Source of the DNA: Hoeflea ulvae
Lineage (GTDB): Bacteria > Pseudomonadota > Alphaproteobacteria > Rhizobiales > Rhizobiaceae
Reading direction: 5' to 3'
Length of the DNA stretch: 64,000 nt
NCBI RefSeq assembly: GCF_026619435.1
Contig: NZ_JAOVZQ010000001.1
Location: forward strand, 4,798,501 to 4,862,500
The notes beneath the pieces were generated by a model. It saw only the letters and a program-made list of their open reading frames with translations. It made no database searches and was not told where the DNA came from. This document shows, piece by piece, positions 17,376-26,268 of this stretch (position 1 is the stretch's first letter; the number at the start of each line of letters is the position of its first letter). The position numbers and the translations under genes are program-made.

Positions 17376-18539
17376 TCAGGACTTCGGCAGCCCCATCCGG
17401 TTGGCGATGTTGTTTTTCTGGATGGCCGTCGAGCCGCCGATGATCGGCATCAGCAGCATGTCGCGGACATAGCGTTCCATGTCGAAGCCCTTGGCATAGC
17501 CATAGGCGCCCATGATCTTCTGGCAGGTCAGCACGATTTCGAGACCGAGCTCACAGACATACATCTTGGCCATCGAGGTCTCGGCGCTGCAGGGCAGATT
17601 GTTGTCGGCCAGCCAGCAGCCGCGATAGAGCATCAGCCGCGCCGCCGCGAGCTTGGTCTGGACATCCGCCAGCATGTGACGGATCGACTGCACGGAACAG
17701 ATCCGGCTGCCGAACTGCTTGCGCTGCTGCGAATATTCCCAGGCATCGTCGACCGCCTGGGCCGCGATTCCCAGCGCCATGGCTGCAACCTCGAGCTTCT
17801 CGACTTCGAGCGCCGGACCGGCAAGCCGGGTCCAGCCATTGTTCCAGCCGTCCTCGCCGCCGACCACGTCGTCGATGGAAATCTCGACATCGACCAGCGA
17901 GACATCATTGGTGTTGAGGCCACGCGCACCCATGGCCGGAATGTGTGTGAGTTCGATGCCCTTGGCATTTGTCGGAAGGAGCACCAGCGACAGGTTCTTG
18001 TAACGCGCATCCGGCTCACCGCTGCGCACCAGCGCATAGATGTAGTCGGCGATCTCTGCGCCCGAACACCAGCGCTTCGTGCCGTTGATGATCACCTTGT
18101 CGCCGTGACGTTCGGCGCGCGTGCGCACGCTGGCAAGGTCCGAACCGACATCGGGTTCGGACAACCCATAGGCAAACAGCAACTGGCCGTCGGCCAGTTG
18201 CGGCAACAGCCTTTGCTTCTGCTCTTCGCTGCCGGAGGCAAGAATGTTCATGCTGCCATAGCAGGAATTCATCAGATAGAGCGTGGCGATCACCATCGAA
18301 CGGCGCGACAGCTCCTCGACCGCAACCATGGTGCCGAGCACGTCGCGACCGGTGCCACCAAATGATTCCGGCACGGTCATGCCGCAGATGCCGAGTTCGC
18401 GGATATGCTCCATCAGGGCGCGAGGAACCTTGTCCTCCTCGTCCCATTTCGCCATCTGCTCGCGCGTGGCATGGCGGTCGAGCATTCGCCGAATGCTCTC
18501 TCGCAACATGCCGATATGTTCGGGTTCGCCGAAATCCAT
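17376..18539 (-). CDS. Acyl-CoA dehydrogenase, ACAD 2 (no canonical C-terminal catalytic Glu)
   Basis: A 387-residue ACAD-family flavoprotein, with YGLSEPDVGSDLA in the FAD region and QSIRHMLAD in the C-terminal domain. At the usual base position the sequence is IIGGSTAIQ, where most members have YEGTSQIQ, so the Glu is replaced by Gly. Either the base lies elsewhere, as in isovaleryl-CoA dehydrogenase, or it is a non-catalytic partner subunit. The ATG at 18539 follows GGAG by 6 nt; the TTG at 18551 is less likely. It lies between the ECH-like gene and ligase 2. Confidence 0.88.
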   Translation of the reverse strand: MDFGEPEHIGMLRESIRRMLDRHATREQMAKWDEEDKVPRALMEHIRELGICGMTVPESFGGTGRDVLGTMVAVEELSRRSMVIATLYLMNSCYGSMNILASGSEEQKQRLLPQLADGQLLFAYGLSEPDVGSDLASVRTRAERHGDKVIINGTKRWCSGAEIADYIYALVRSGEPDARYKNLSLVLLPTNAKGIELTHIPAMGARGLNTNDVSLVDVEISIDDVVGGEDGWNNGWTRLAGPALEVEKLEVAAMALGIAAQAVDDAWEYSQQRKQFGSRICSVQSIRHMLADVQTKLAAARLMLYRGCWLADNNLPCSAETSMAKMYVCELGLEIVLTCQKIMGAYGYAKGFDMERYVRDMLLMPIIGGSTAIQKNNIANRMGLPKS

Positions 18540-18584
18540 TCTCTTCTCCAAAACGACCGGGGCAGGCTGTGCAGACGTGGCGGA

Positions 18585-19385
18585 TCAGAGTCCGGTGAAT
18601 TTCGGCTTGCGCTTCTCGCTGAAGGCGTTGATCGCTTCCAGGTGATCCTGGCTGCGATTGGTCAGCGCTTCATAGGCCATGCAGGTGTCCATCATGGTAT
18701 GGGCCAGCTGCTTGAGGCCGATATTGATGGCGGTCTTGGTGTATTTGATCGACTTCATTGCGCCATTGCCGAGTTTCTTGGCCATGGCATCAACCTTGGC
18801 GTCAAGCTCGTCTGCCGGCACCGAATAGTTGATCATGCCCATGGCCTGAGCGTCAGGCGCAGTGATCAGGTCACCGGTCATCAGATATTCCTTGGCCTTG
18901 GCATAACCGATCGCCTGCGGCCAGATCACGGCGCCGCCGTCTCCGGCTGCCAGCCCGACGCGCACATGCGGATCGCCGATGCGGGCATGGTCTGCAGCGA
19001 TGATGATATCGCAGAACAGGGCCATCGTCGCACCCAGCCCGACCGCGTCGCCATTCATCTTGCAGATGATCACCTTGTCGCAATCGAGAATGCCGAACAC
19101 GACGCGCTTGGCCTCGTTGATCGAGCGATCGAACATCTCGGTGTCTTCATACATTTCGCGCATGCCGACAATGTCGCCGCCGGCCGAGAACGCCTTGCCG
19201 GCGCCGGTGAAGATGACCACGTCGATGGAATGATCGAGCGACAGATCGTAGAAGACCCGCGATGATTCCTCGTGCATCTCGGCGGTCATCGCATTGAGCT
19301 GATCCGGCCGGTTCATGGTCACGGTCATCGTGCGGCCATCCTGCTCGAACAGGAAATATTTGTAGCTCGAATAGTCTACGATCAT
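18585..19385 (-). CDS. Crotonase-family protein with altered active site
   Basis: A 266-residue crotonase-fold protein, first gene of the leftward 19385-12525 operon, with GGAGG 7 nt before its ATG. The oxyanion-hole segment FSAGGDIVGM is kept, but the two hydratase glutamates are replaced: GDAVGLGATMAL has Thr, and GDPHVRVGL has His. An Asp follows in AAGDGGAVI. The protein may be an isomerase, a C-C hydrolase or a hydratase with an unusual base. It has the C-terminal KRKPKFTGL ending common in this superfamily. Confidence 0.82.
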   Translation of the reverse strand: MIVDYSSYKYFLFEQDGRTMTVTMNRPDQLNAMTAEMHEESSRVFYDLSLDHSIDVVIFTGAGKAFSAGGDIVGMREMYEDTEMFDRSINEAKRVVFGILDCDKVIICKMNGDAVGLGATMALFCDIIIAADHARIGDPHVRVGLAAGDGGAVIWPQAIGYAKAKEYLMTGDLITAPDAQAMGMINYSVPADELDAKVDAMAKKLGNGAMKSIKYTKTAINIGLKQLAHTMMDTCMAYEALTNRSQDHLEAINAFSEKRKPKFTGL

Positions 19386-19435
19386 GGGAAATCCTCCGGG
19401 ATGGAATGACGGGCGATGAAGAGCGCCCTTATTTT

Positions 19436-19451
19436 TCTAACGATAGTTCGA
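19436..19451. promoter_or_regulatory. Predicted TetR operator, site 5
   Basis: TCTAACGATAGTTCGA lies 51 bp upstream of the crotonase-like gene at 19385 and before the stop of the ADP-forming ligase. It is the likely control site of the 19385-12525 operon. Confidence 0.75.
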
Positions 19452-19464
19452 AAATAGACCCAGT

Positions 19465-21585
19465 TCAAGCGCCAATTCGGCTCAGCGGCACAAGAAGTGC
19501 GTCAAGCGCCACCACGCCCTGGCCGGCAGGTAAGGCAATGACCGGGTTGAGATCTATGGTTTCGATATTGTCGCGATGAGCCGCGGCGAAGGCGGAGATC
19601 CTGACCAGGACGTCAGCCAGCGCATCGACATCGGATGGCGGTGCGCCGCGAACGCCGGACAACAGGGCACGGCCACGTATCTGGTCGATCATCGACAGGG
19701 CCTCCGCCTTGTCGAACGGCACATGCCTGAATGCAACGTCCTTGAGCACCTCCACATGAACACCGCCCAGGCCGAACATGACCACCGGACCGAACACCGG
19801 ATCGCGGCTGACTCCGATGATGGTCTCGACACCCTTTTTGGCCATCGGCGCCACGAGAACACCCTCGATCAGCGCATCCGGGCAATGCTCCGCTGCCCGC
19901 GCGATCAGCGTGTCATAGCTTGCCATCACCTCGGCCCGGTCACCCGGCCCGACCAGCACACCACCGATCTCGGTCTTGTGTTCAATGTCCGGGGACACGA
20001 TTTTCATGACCACAGGATAGCCGATGGCATCGGCGGCATCTCCGGCCGCACCGGCGGCGTTCACGAGCTTTTCGTCGAGAAACGGAATGCCCGCCTGCCC
20101 CAGGATGCGCTTGGCTTCATATTCGGAAACCTGCCCGGTCGCCAGCGGTGCTGCGGCAGCGATATCGTCCTCAGCCTCGCTGCCGGCATTCTCGAAGGCG
20201 GTGCCGAAACGCGTCAGCGCCGAAAGCGCCAGCACGGCGCGGTCGGCATCCTCGAAAACCAGGAACCCGTTCTTCTCGTAGGAACGCACCGTTTCCTCGT
20301 CCGTCACCATTTCCATGGCCACCAACCGGTCCGGAAAGGCGGCGCAGCCATCGGTGATGGCCTGGCGCAGGGGAGCCGACAGCGTCCGTGTGCTGGGCAC
20401 GGTGGAAAAGAAGCCGATCAAGGCGTCATAACCACCCTGCTCAAGCATGATGTGGATGTTCTTCGACAGCAGGCTCATGTCATTGAGCGCCTGCGCCGTC
20501 GTGTCGACCGGATTTTCCACCGAGGCGAAGGGCAGCAGCTCCTTCAGTTGCTTCTGGGCCGCTTCCGGCATCGGCGCAACATCGAGGCCATACCGCTCCG
20601 CCGAATCCGAAATCAGCACCCCGGCGCCACCCGACAACGTCACCACGCCAAGCTTGTTGCCCTGGGGAAAAATGCCGCGGGTGCAGGCATAGGCGACATC
20701 GAGCTGTTCTTCGGTGGTGGCGGCACGATGCACGCCATATTGCCTAAACAGCGCATCATAGACCTCGTCGGATCCGGCAAGCGAGGCGGTGTGCGAACTC
20801 GCAGCCTTGGCGCCGACTTCCGAGCGCCCGACTTTCATCATCACCACCGGCTTGCGGTTCCTGCGCGCCAGTGCCAGCGCGGCGCGGAACCGCGGCCCGT
20901 TGCGAACACCTTCGACATAGGCCATGATGACCTTGATGTCTGACTGTCCGGCCATCCAGTACAGGCATTCCGCCACGTCGACATCGGCCTCGTTGCCCGT
21001 GGTGATCCAGTAGCTCACGCCAATGCCGCGCTTGCGGGCGAGATAGGCGATGTGGGAGCCGTAGGCCCCGCTCTGGCTGACAATGCCGACAGGACCGGGC
21101 GAGGGAATCTCGCGATCCAGCGACTGGGTGAAGGTGCCGAAATAGCCGATATTCGAATTGAACATGCCGAGACAATTGGGGCCCAGCAGGCGCAGCCCGC
21201 CGGCCTTGGCCGTTGCGGCGATCCGGTCCTGCACCAGCAGACCGTCATCGCCACTTTCGGCATAGCCTGCCGAAAAAATCACTGCGGCACGAACACCCTT
21301 TTCGATGCATTCGACCACCGCCTGTTCGGTCAGCGCCGCAGGAACGGCCAGAAGAGCCACGTCGGGAACCTCCGGCACATCAGCGAGCGAGGCATAGGCC
21401 TTGACCCCCTGCACGGTCTCGCGATTGGGATTGACCGGATAGAGCCCGCCCTTGAAGCCGCCCTCCAGCAGATAGCGCAGCGGCCGGCCGGAAATGCGAT
21501 TGGGATCGTTCGAGGCACCCAGGATGGCAATCGAGCGTGGCCGGAACAGATGATCGAGATCGGTGGCGGGCGAGACGTGATTCAT
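19465..21585 (-). CDS. ADP-forming acyl-CoA synthetase (acetate-CoA ligase / succinyl-CoA synthetase-like fusion)
   Basis: A 706-residue NDP-forming acyl-CoA synthetase. The N-terminal CoA-binding domain begins LFRPRSIAILGAS; the ligase domain carries the phospho-histidine in SSHTASLAG; the C-terminal third is an ATP-grasp domain with VVMKIVSPDIEHKTEIGGV. The start at 21585 follows AGGA and is preferred to a 27-codon longer frame. It gives the cluster a third route to CoA esters besides the two AMP-forming ligases. It is the last gene of the operon that begins at 26233. Substrate unknown. Confidence 0.88.
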   Translation of the reverse strand: MNHVSPATDLDHLFRPRSIAILGASNDPNRISGRPLRYLLEGGFKGGLYPVNPNRETVQGVKAYASLADVPEVPDVALLAVPAALTEQAVVECIEKGVRAAVIFSAGYAESGDDGLLVQDRIAATAKAGGLRLLGPNCLGMFNSNIGYFGTFTQSLDREIPSPGPVGIVSQSGAYGSHIAYLARKRGIGVSYWITTGNEADVDVAECLYWMAGQSDIKVIMAYVEGVRNGPRFRAALALARRNRKPVVMMKVGRSEVGAKAASSHTASLAGSDEVYDALFRQYGVHRAATTEEQLDVAYACTRGIFPQGNKLGVVTLSGGAGVLISDSAERYGLDVAPMPEAAQKQLKELLPFASVENPVDTTAQALNDMSLLSKNIHIMLEQGGYDALIGFFSTVPSTRTLSAPLRQAITDGCAAFPDRLVAMEMVTDEETVRSYEKNGFLVFEDADRAVLALSALTRFGTAFENAGSEAEDDIAAAAPLATGQVSEYEAKRILGQAGIPFLDEKLVNAAGAAGDAADAIGYPVVMKIVSPDIEHKTEIGGVLVGPGDRAEVMASYDTLIARAAEHCPDALIEGVLVAPMAKKGVETIIGVSRDPVFGPVVMFGLGGVHVEVLKDVAFRHVPFDKAEALSMIDQIRGRALLSGVRGAPPSDVDALADVLVRISAFAAAHRDNIETIDLNPVIALPAGQGVVALDALLVPLSRIGA

Positions 21586-21607
21586 GTCGTGTTCCTGTTC
21601 TGCCAAG

Positions 21608-22843
21608 TCAGAAATTGACTCCGGAAGCCAGCAGCTCCCGTGCAATCGTGCGGCGTTGTATTTCACTGGTTCCGTCGGGAATCCGCATCGAGCGGGTGAA
21701 CCGGTAGCCTTCCTCGAGCCGCAGCTCGTTGGTCAGACCCATGCCGCCATGCACCTGGATGCAGCGGTCGAACACCCGGTTTGCCGCCTCGGTGCAATGC
21801 AGCTTGACCATCGAGGTCTCGGCGATCGAACGAACCCCGCTTTCGAGTTTTGTCGCGCAGTCGAGCAGCATGGTTTCGGCCGAATAGATATCGAGAGCGC
21901 TTTCAGCCAGCAGGATCTGCACCGCCTGGTGCTCGGCGATCGGCTTGCCGAAGGTCTTGCGCACCTTGGCGTAATCCAGCGCCTGGTTGAGCGCCCACCG
22001 CGCCAGCCCGATGCAGGTTGCCGACAGTCCAAGCCGGCCGGTGTTGACGCCGTTCATCGCCACTTTCAGCCCCTGCCCCGGCTCGCCGAGCCGCTGGACA
22101 TCGGGCACCCGTACGCCGTCAAAACTGAGAATGCCGATTTCCGCGCCCAGATGCCCCATCACCGGAATGGTCGAAACCACCGAGAATCCGGCAGAGGCGG
22201 TCTCTACGAAGAAACCAGTGATCCCGCCCTTGCGCTGGGTTGCGAGGTCCGGATCGGTCACCGCGAACACCATCACATAGTCCGCATAAGGACCATTGGT
22301 GATCCATTGCTTGGTCCCGGTAAGGACCCAGTCATCTCCATCACGTACCGCGCGCGACTTCATCGCGAACACATCCGAGCCGGCATCGGGCTCACTCAAT
22401 GCGAAGCACAGGGTCTTGTCACCGCTGGCAAGGCCCGGCAGGAACTGCTGCCGCTGATCCTCGCCGAGCGAGGTCAGCACCGGCGACAGACCGTTGGTAA
22501 AGGGCGAAGGCACGATCACGGGGTGAACCAGAACCCGTCCCGGTCCCGCAACTTCCGCCAGCAGCGCATTCAGATAGACGGCCGCGACCGGACCGAGTCC
22601 GCCGCCGCCTATTTCTTCAGGCCCGAACATGGTGTAAAAACCCTGCTCGGCCGAGCGCATCCGCACCGTGCGCCTGAGCGCCGCAACCTCCTCGACGAAG
22701 TATCCGTTCTCATCATAGATCGTCCGTTCGCTGGCCAGGAGCTGCCGATTGGCGTCTTCCAGCGGTGCGACTTCGCGTTCGAGGAAACGGATCAGGCTGT
22801 CACCGATGGCGATGACGTCATCTCCGACATGGGTTCTGTTCAT
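21608..22843 (-). CDS. Acyl-CoA dehydrogenase, ACAD 3 (Asp at the catalytic-base position)
   Basis: A 411-residue ACAD-family flavoprotein with FALSEPDAGSDVFA in the FAD region and QVHGGMGLTNEL. The C-terminal base motif reads IPDGTSEIQ, with Asp where Glu is usual. The start at 22843 lies 1 nt after the DUF35 stop (TGATATG), so translation is coupled. With the neighbouring DUF35, thiolase-like, MaoC and MaoC-N genes it resembles the set that processes alpha-methyl-branched side chains in steroid degradation. That parallel is inference from gene content. Confidence 0.88.
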   Translation of the reverse strand: MNRTHVGDDVIAIGDSLIRFLEREVAPLEDANRQLLASERTIYDENGYFVEEVAALRRTVRMRSAEQGFYTMFGPEEIGGGGLGPVAAVYLNALLAEVAGPGRVLVHPVIVPSPFTNGLSPVLTSLGEDQRQQFLPGLASGDKTLCFALSEPDAGSDVFAMKSRAVRDGDDWVLTGTKQWITNGPYADYVMVFAVTDPDLATQRKGGITGFFVETASAGFSVVSTIPVMGHLGAEIGILSFDGVRVPDVQRLGEPGQGLKVAMNGVNTGRLGLSATCIGLARWALNQALDYAKVRKTFGKPIAEHQAVQILLAESALDIYSAETMLLDCATKLESGVRSIAETSMVKLHCTEAANRVFDRCIQVHGGMGLTNELRLEEGYRFTRSMRIPDGTSEIQRRTIARELLASGVNF

Positions 22844-22844
22844 A

Positions 22845-23264
22845 TCACGCCCCGACCACCGTGAATTTCGGCAAGGTGACCTCCTCGGTGACATCATCGA
22901 AGCTGACCGCCACCCGGTCGCCGATCCGGACCGCTTCGACATCGGGCACAACGAGATTGGTCAGCATGCGCGGACCTTCGTCAAGCTGGATCATGGCGAT
23001 GATATACGGAACATCGGCGGCAAACACCGGCCCCGCCGGCTTGCGGGCGATGGTGTAGGAATAGACCTCGCCCTGGCCGCTCACATCGGTCCATTGCAGA
23101 TCATCGGAATGGCAATGCGGGCACAGCTCGCGCGGATAGAAGTGATGCTTGCCGCAGGCATTGCACTGCGGGATCGAGAGCCGGTGCTCCCTCGCCGCAT
23201 CCCAGAACGGCCGGGTGCCGGGATCGATGATCGGAAGCGGCTTGTCATAGGTGGTGCTGGTCAT
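22845..23264 (-). CDS. DUF35 / OB-fold zinc-ribbon protein, partner of the thiolase-like gene
   Basis: A 139-residue protein with an N-terminal rubredoxin-like zinc ribbon (CNACGKHHFYPRELCPHC, four cysteines near residues 33-50) and a C-terminal OB fold (GQGEVYSYTI, VAVSFDDV). Such DUF35 proteins bind thiolase-fold partners and shape their active site, as ChsH2 does for the Ltp2 aldolase. The start at 23264 lies 10 nt after the thiolase-like stop. A pairing with that neighbour is strongly suggested by adjacency and family precedent. Confidence 0.88.
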   Translation of the reverse strand: MTSTTYDKPLPIIDPGTRPFWDAAREHRLSIPQCNACGKHHFYPRELCPHCHSDDLQWTDVSGQGEVYSYTIARKPAGPVFAADVPYIIAMIQLDEGPRMLTNLVVPDVEAVRIGDRVAVSFDDVTEEVTLPKFTVVGA

Positions 23265-23274
23265 CGGCTGGTCC

Positions 23275-24441
23275 TCAATGATTGGCAAGAATGACGGTGC
23301 CGCCACTCGAAAGGGTTCCGCCGGTGCCGTGCACCAGCGCGGTGCGGACATTGTCGACCTGGCGCTCGCCGGCTTCGCCGCGCAACTGCCGGACCGCTTC
23401 GACGAGAAGGAAAATGCCGTACATGCCGGGGTGGCAATAGGACAGCCCGCCGCCATTGGTGTTGAGCGGAAATGCCCCGCCAGGTGCTGTCCGCTGGCCG
23501 GAGACAAAGGCGCCGCCCTCTCCCGGCTTGCAGAAACCGAGCGCCTCAAGCGTCATCAGAACGGTGATGGTGAAGCTGTCATAGCATTCGACGAGATCGA
23601 TCGAATCGGGGCTGACTCCGGCCATTTCGAAGGCTGTCTTGCTCGACATTTCCGCCGCTGTCAGCCTGGCCAGATCCGGCATCGCGCCGATACTCCAATG
23701 GGTATGGGCCTCTCCGAAGCCGCGCACGTGAACGGCCTTGGCGCCATGCGCCTTGGCATTGTCGGCGCTGGTCATGACAATCGCGCCTGCGCCGTCGGTG
23801 ACCAGGCAGCAGTCAAGCAGCTTCAGCGGATCCGAAATCGGCATCGATTCCATCACATCGTCGATGCTGATCAGGTCCCGCTTGGTGGCCGCCGGGTTGA
23901 GGCTCGCCCATTTGCGCGTTGCCACGGCGATTTCGGCCAGCTGTTCCTCGGTGGTGCCGAACTCGTACATGTGACGCTTTGCGGCAAGCGCGTAGCCGCC
24001 GACAGGCTGCGGTATGCCCCAGACATTCTCGAACTGCATGGTCAGCACGCTCGGACGTCCGCCAAGCGTGCGGCTGCGCTCGCTGCGCTGGGTGCTGCCA
24101 TAGACGATCAGCGCCACGTCGCAATAGCCCCGCTCGATCGCCATGGCTGCATGCGCCACATGCGCCTCGAAGGCGGATCCGCCGATATTGGTGGTGTCGG
24201 CAAAGCGTGGAAAGATGCCGAGATATTCGCCCAGCGTGACACTTGGCAAAAGCCCCGGTCCGGGAACGCCCCACAGGCCCGCGACCAGCAGACCGTCGAC
24301 ATCGGACATGCTGATGCCGGCATCCTTGAGCGCCGCATTGGCCGCGCGCGCCTGGACCTGCAACACTGATCCGCCGCCAACGACCTTGCCGTCCGACAGG
24401 GGCACGTCGCCCACGCCCACGATTACTGCTTCTCTAGCCAT
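23275..24441 (-). CDS. Thiolase-fold lipid-transfer / aldolase-like protein lacking the thiolase Cys
   Basis: A 388-residue thiolase-superfamily protein of the SCP-x / lipid-transfer branch. At the usual nucleophile position the sequence reads TTNIGGSAFEAH with no Cys, so ordinary thiolysis is unlikely. The second catalytic region reads NTNGGGLSYCHPGMYG, and ECYDSFT precedes it. These traits fit the retro-aldolase type represented by steroid Ltp2, which works with a DUF35 partner, here encoded directly downstream. It could instead be a degenerate or structural thiolase. The aldolase call is inference. Confidence 0.85.
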   Translation of the reverse strand: MAREAVIVGVGDVPLSDGKVVGGGSVLQVQARAANAALKDAGISMSDVDGLLVAGLWGVPGPGLLPSVTLGEYLGIFPRFADTTNIGGSAFEAHVAHAAMAIERGYCDVALIVYGSTQRSERSRTLGGRPSVLTMQFENVWGIPQPVGGYALAAKRHMYEFGTTEEQLAEIAVATRKWASLNPAATKRDLISIDDVMESMPISDPLKLLDCCLVTDGAGAIVMTSADNAKAHGAKAVHVRGFGEAHTHWSIGAMPDLARLTAAEMSSKTAFEMAGVSPDSIDLVECYDSFTITVLMTLEALGFCKPGEGGAFVSGQRTAPGGAFPLNTNGGGLSYCHPGMYGIFLLVEAVRQLRGEAGERQVDNVRTALVHGTGGTLSSGGTVILANH

Positions 24442-24444
24442 TGC

Positions 24445-24894
24445 TCAGCTTACCTTTTCATTTTCGACAGGCTGGTAGACGGTCCCAGCCAGAATTTTGC
24501 GCTCGCCGCAGCGGCACACGAGGGTGCATCGCGCAGCAAGCCTGCCGTTACGCGTGACCAGATCCTCGACGGTGCCGCTCATTTCGATGTGATCGTCGGC
24601 GAAAACCGGCCCGACAAAGGCGACCTCGATCTCGCCTGTTTCATCGAACCCGCCAACGCTCCAGTCGTTGAGCATCTGGGCCGCATAGGCCAGCGTCATC
24701 AGGCCATGGGCGATGGTGCGGCCGAAGGGTCCCTTGCCGGCATAGTCGGGATCGACATGGATCGGATTGAAATCACCCGATGCCCTGGCATAGGCATCGA
24801 TCACGGACTGGGTGACGTGCCGTTCGAACACCGGCAGGACAAAGCCGGGCCGGAAACAGGGCATCACCCCGGTTTGGTTCATCTTGCCCGACAT
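24445..24894 (-). CDS. MaoC-like enoyl-CoA hydratase (R-specific), catalytic half
   Basis: A 149-residue hot-dog-fold protein with the hydratase-2 motif: Asp and His in SGDFNPIHVDPDYA, then FGRTIAHG. It hydrates enoyl-CoA to a 3-hydroxyacyl-CoA. Its start overlaps the MaoC-N stop as TGATG, and the two small proteins probably form a heterodimer like ChsH1-ChsH2 or other split double-hot-dog hydratases. The thiolase-like gene starts 3 nt after its stop. Confidence 0.88.
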   Translation of the reverse strand: MSGKMNQTGVMPCFRPGFVLPVFERHVTQSVIDAYARASGDFNPIHVDPDYAGKGPFGRTIAHGLMTLAYAAQMLNDWSVGGFDETGEIEVAFVGPVFADDHIEMSGTVEDLVTRNGRLAARCTLVCRCGERKILAGTVYQPVENEKVS

Positions 24895-25319
24895 CACAGA
24901 TCCTGCCCCCAGATCGAGGTAATCACGCCGCTGGCAACGAGGTCGCCGTCGCGTCCGCGCGCCTCGAACTCGGAAACGGCGTAGTTTCGTTCCTTGCGAA
25001 CATATTTCTCGACAATGCTGGCCTGCAGCTGAAGCGCTTCGCCGACATTGACTGCCCGGTGAAAGCGGATCGATTGCTTGGCGTGAATGCCGCCCGGAGG
25101 GCTTGCGCGGGCCTTGAGAAGATCGATCAGATAGACCGACGCGATCATCGAAGGCGCCCGCTGCGTACCGTCTTCACTGGTGACGGCATACCGATCACCG
25201 GGATTGCCCGTGGCCTCGAGAAACGCTTCGACTGTCTCGCCCGTCACGGTGAAGGACAAGGGCTCGCGGGGGAACCGATCCCCCACCTCGATCTCGGAAT
25301 AGCGCCGATAGGCAGTCAT
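24894..25319 (-). CDS. MaoC N-terminal-domain / FAS1-like dehydratase, non-catalytic half
   Basis: A 141-residue hot-dog-fold protein of the MaoC_dehydrat_N type. It lacks the Asp/His dyad found in its neighbour but has the substrate-cavity pattern EAFLEATGNPGDRY and IRFHRAVNVGEALQL. It should bind the acyl or bulky part of the substrate while the 24445-24894 protein supplies the catalytic residues. It overlaps that gene by one base and follows SDR 5 by 2 nt. Confidence 0.85.
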   Translation of the reverse strand: MTAYRRYSEIEVGDRFPREPLSFTVTGETVEAFLEATGNPGDRYAVTSEDGTQRAPSMIASVYLIDLLKARASPPGGIHAKQSIRFHRAVNVGEALQLQASIVEKYVRKERNYAVSEFEARGRDGDLVASGVITSIWGQDL

Positions 25320-25321
25320 GA

Positions 25322-26233
25322 TCAGACCGGGGTCCAGGAGAATACGTCGCGCGACATCTCGAGCGGAATGAACGACGTCTTCAGGGTCGGCAGCATGTGG
25401 TCGCGCAGGGTTTCCGGTGTCCAGCCTTCCGAGCGGTGAACCGACCGCAGCGGACGCGGCTGGCTCATCAGGAACACTTCATTGCCGCGCACGGCGAAGA
25501 TCTGGCCATTGACGTCCCGTGAATCATCGCTGGCCAGGAACACGGCAACCGGCGCGATCTTGTCCGGGGTCAGCATCTTCAGACCCTTGAGCCGTTCTTC
25601 CTGGTCGGGCGTGTTCGGGATCGATCCCACCATGCGGCTCCAGGCAAAGGGCGAGATGCAATTGGAGCGCACATTGAAGCGCGCCATGTCGAGCGCGATC
25701 GACTTTGACAGCCCGATAATGCCCATTTTCGCCGCGGAATAATTGGCCTGCCCCGGATTGCCGACCAGACCCGAGGTCGAGGTCATGTGCACGAAGGTGC
25801 CGCTTTCCTGCTTGCGGAAATGTTCGGCGGCGGCGCGGCTGACATTGTAGCTGCCATACAGATGCACCTGCAGCACCGAGTTCCAGTCGTCATCCGACAT
25901 CTTGTGAAAGATGACGTCACGCAGAATGCCGGCATTGTTGACGACGATGTCGATCTTGCCGAAGGTATCAACCGCGCGTCCGACCATGGCGCGCGCATCT
26001 TCGGCATCCGAAACGCTGCCCAGATCGGCAACAGCCTCGCCGCCCGCAGCCTTGATCTCGCTGACCACCTCGATCGCCGGGTCTTCTGCCTCGTCTTCAC
26101 CCTTCAAGGAAACGCCGGGATCATTGACGACGATCTTGGCGCCGTGCGCTGCCATCATCAAAGCCATCTCACGGCCGATACCGCGTCCGGCGCCGGTGAT
26201 CAGAGCTACCTTGTCTTCCAACATGCGTGTCAT
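25322..26233 (-). CDS. Short-chain dehydrogenase/reductase (SDR 5), multifunctional-enzyme-2-like with C-terminal extension
   Basis: A 303-residue SDR, about 50 residues longer than the others here. It has TGAGRGIG, VNNAGILRD, catalytic Ser in HMTSTSGLVG and YSAAKMG as Tyr/Lys motif. The C-terminal tail after GNEVFL is like that of the dehydrogenase domain of peroxisomal multifunctional enzyme 2, which oxidises (R)-3-hydroxyacyl-CoA made by a MaoC hydratase. That fits the adjacent MaoC pair. It is the first gene of the operon. The start is 26233 (AAGGTG upstream); 26224 and 26245 are alternatives. Confidence 0.86.
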   Translation of the reverse strand: MTRMLEDKVALITGAGRGIGREMALMMAAHGAKIVVNDPGVSLKGEDEAEDPAIEVVSEIKAAGGEAVADLGSVSDAEDARAMVGRAVDTFGKIDIVVNNAGILRDVIFHKMSDDDWNSVLQVHLYGSYNVSRAAAEHFRKQESGTFVHMTSTSGLVGNPGQANYSAAKMGIIGLSKSIALDMARFNVRSNCISPFAWSRMVGSIPNTPDQEERLKGLKMLTPDKIAPVAVFLASDDSRDVNGQIFAVRGNEVFLMSQPRPLRSVHRSEGWTPETLRDHMLPTLKTSFIPLEMSRDVFSWTPV

Positions 26234-26268
26234 GGGTTTTCGCACCTTTTTACTGTCTGTCGCAATAT

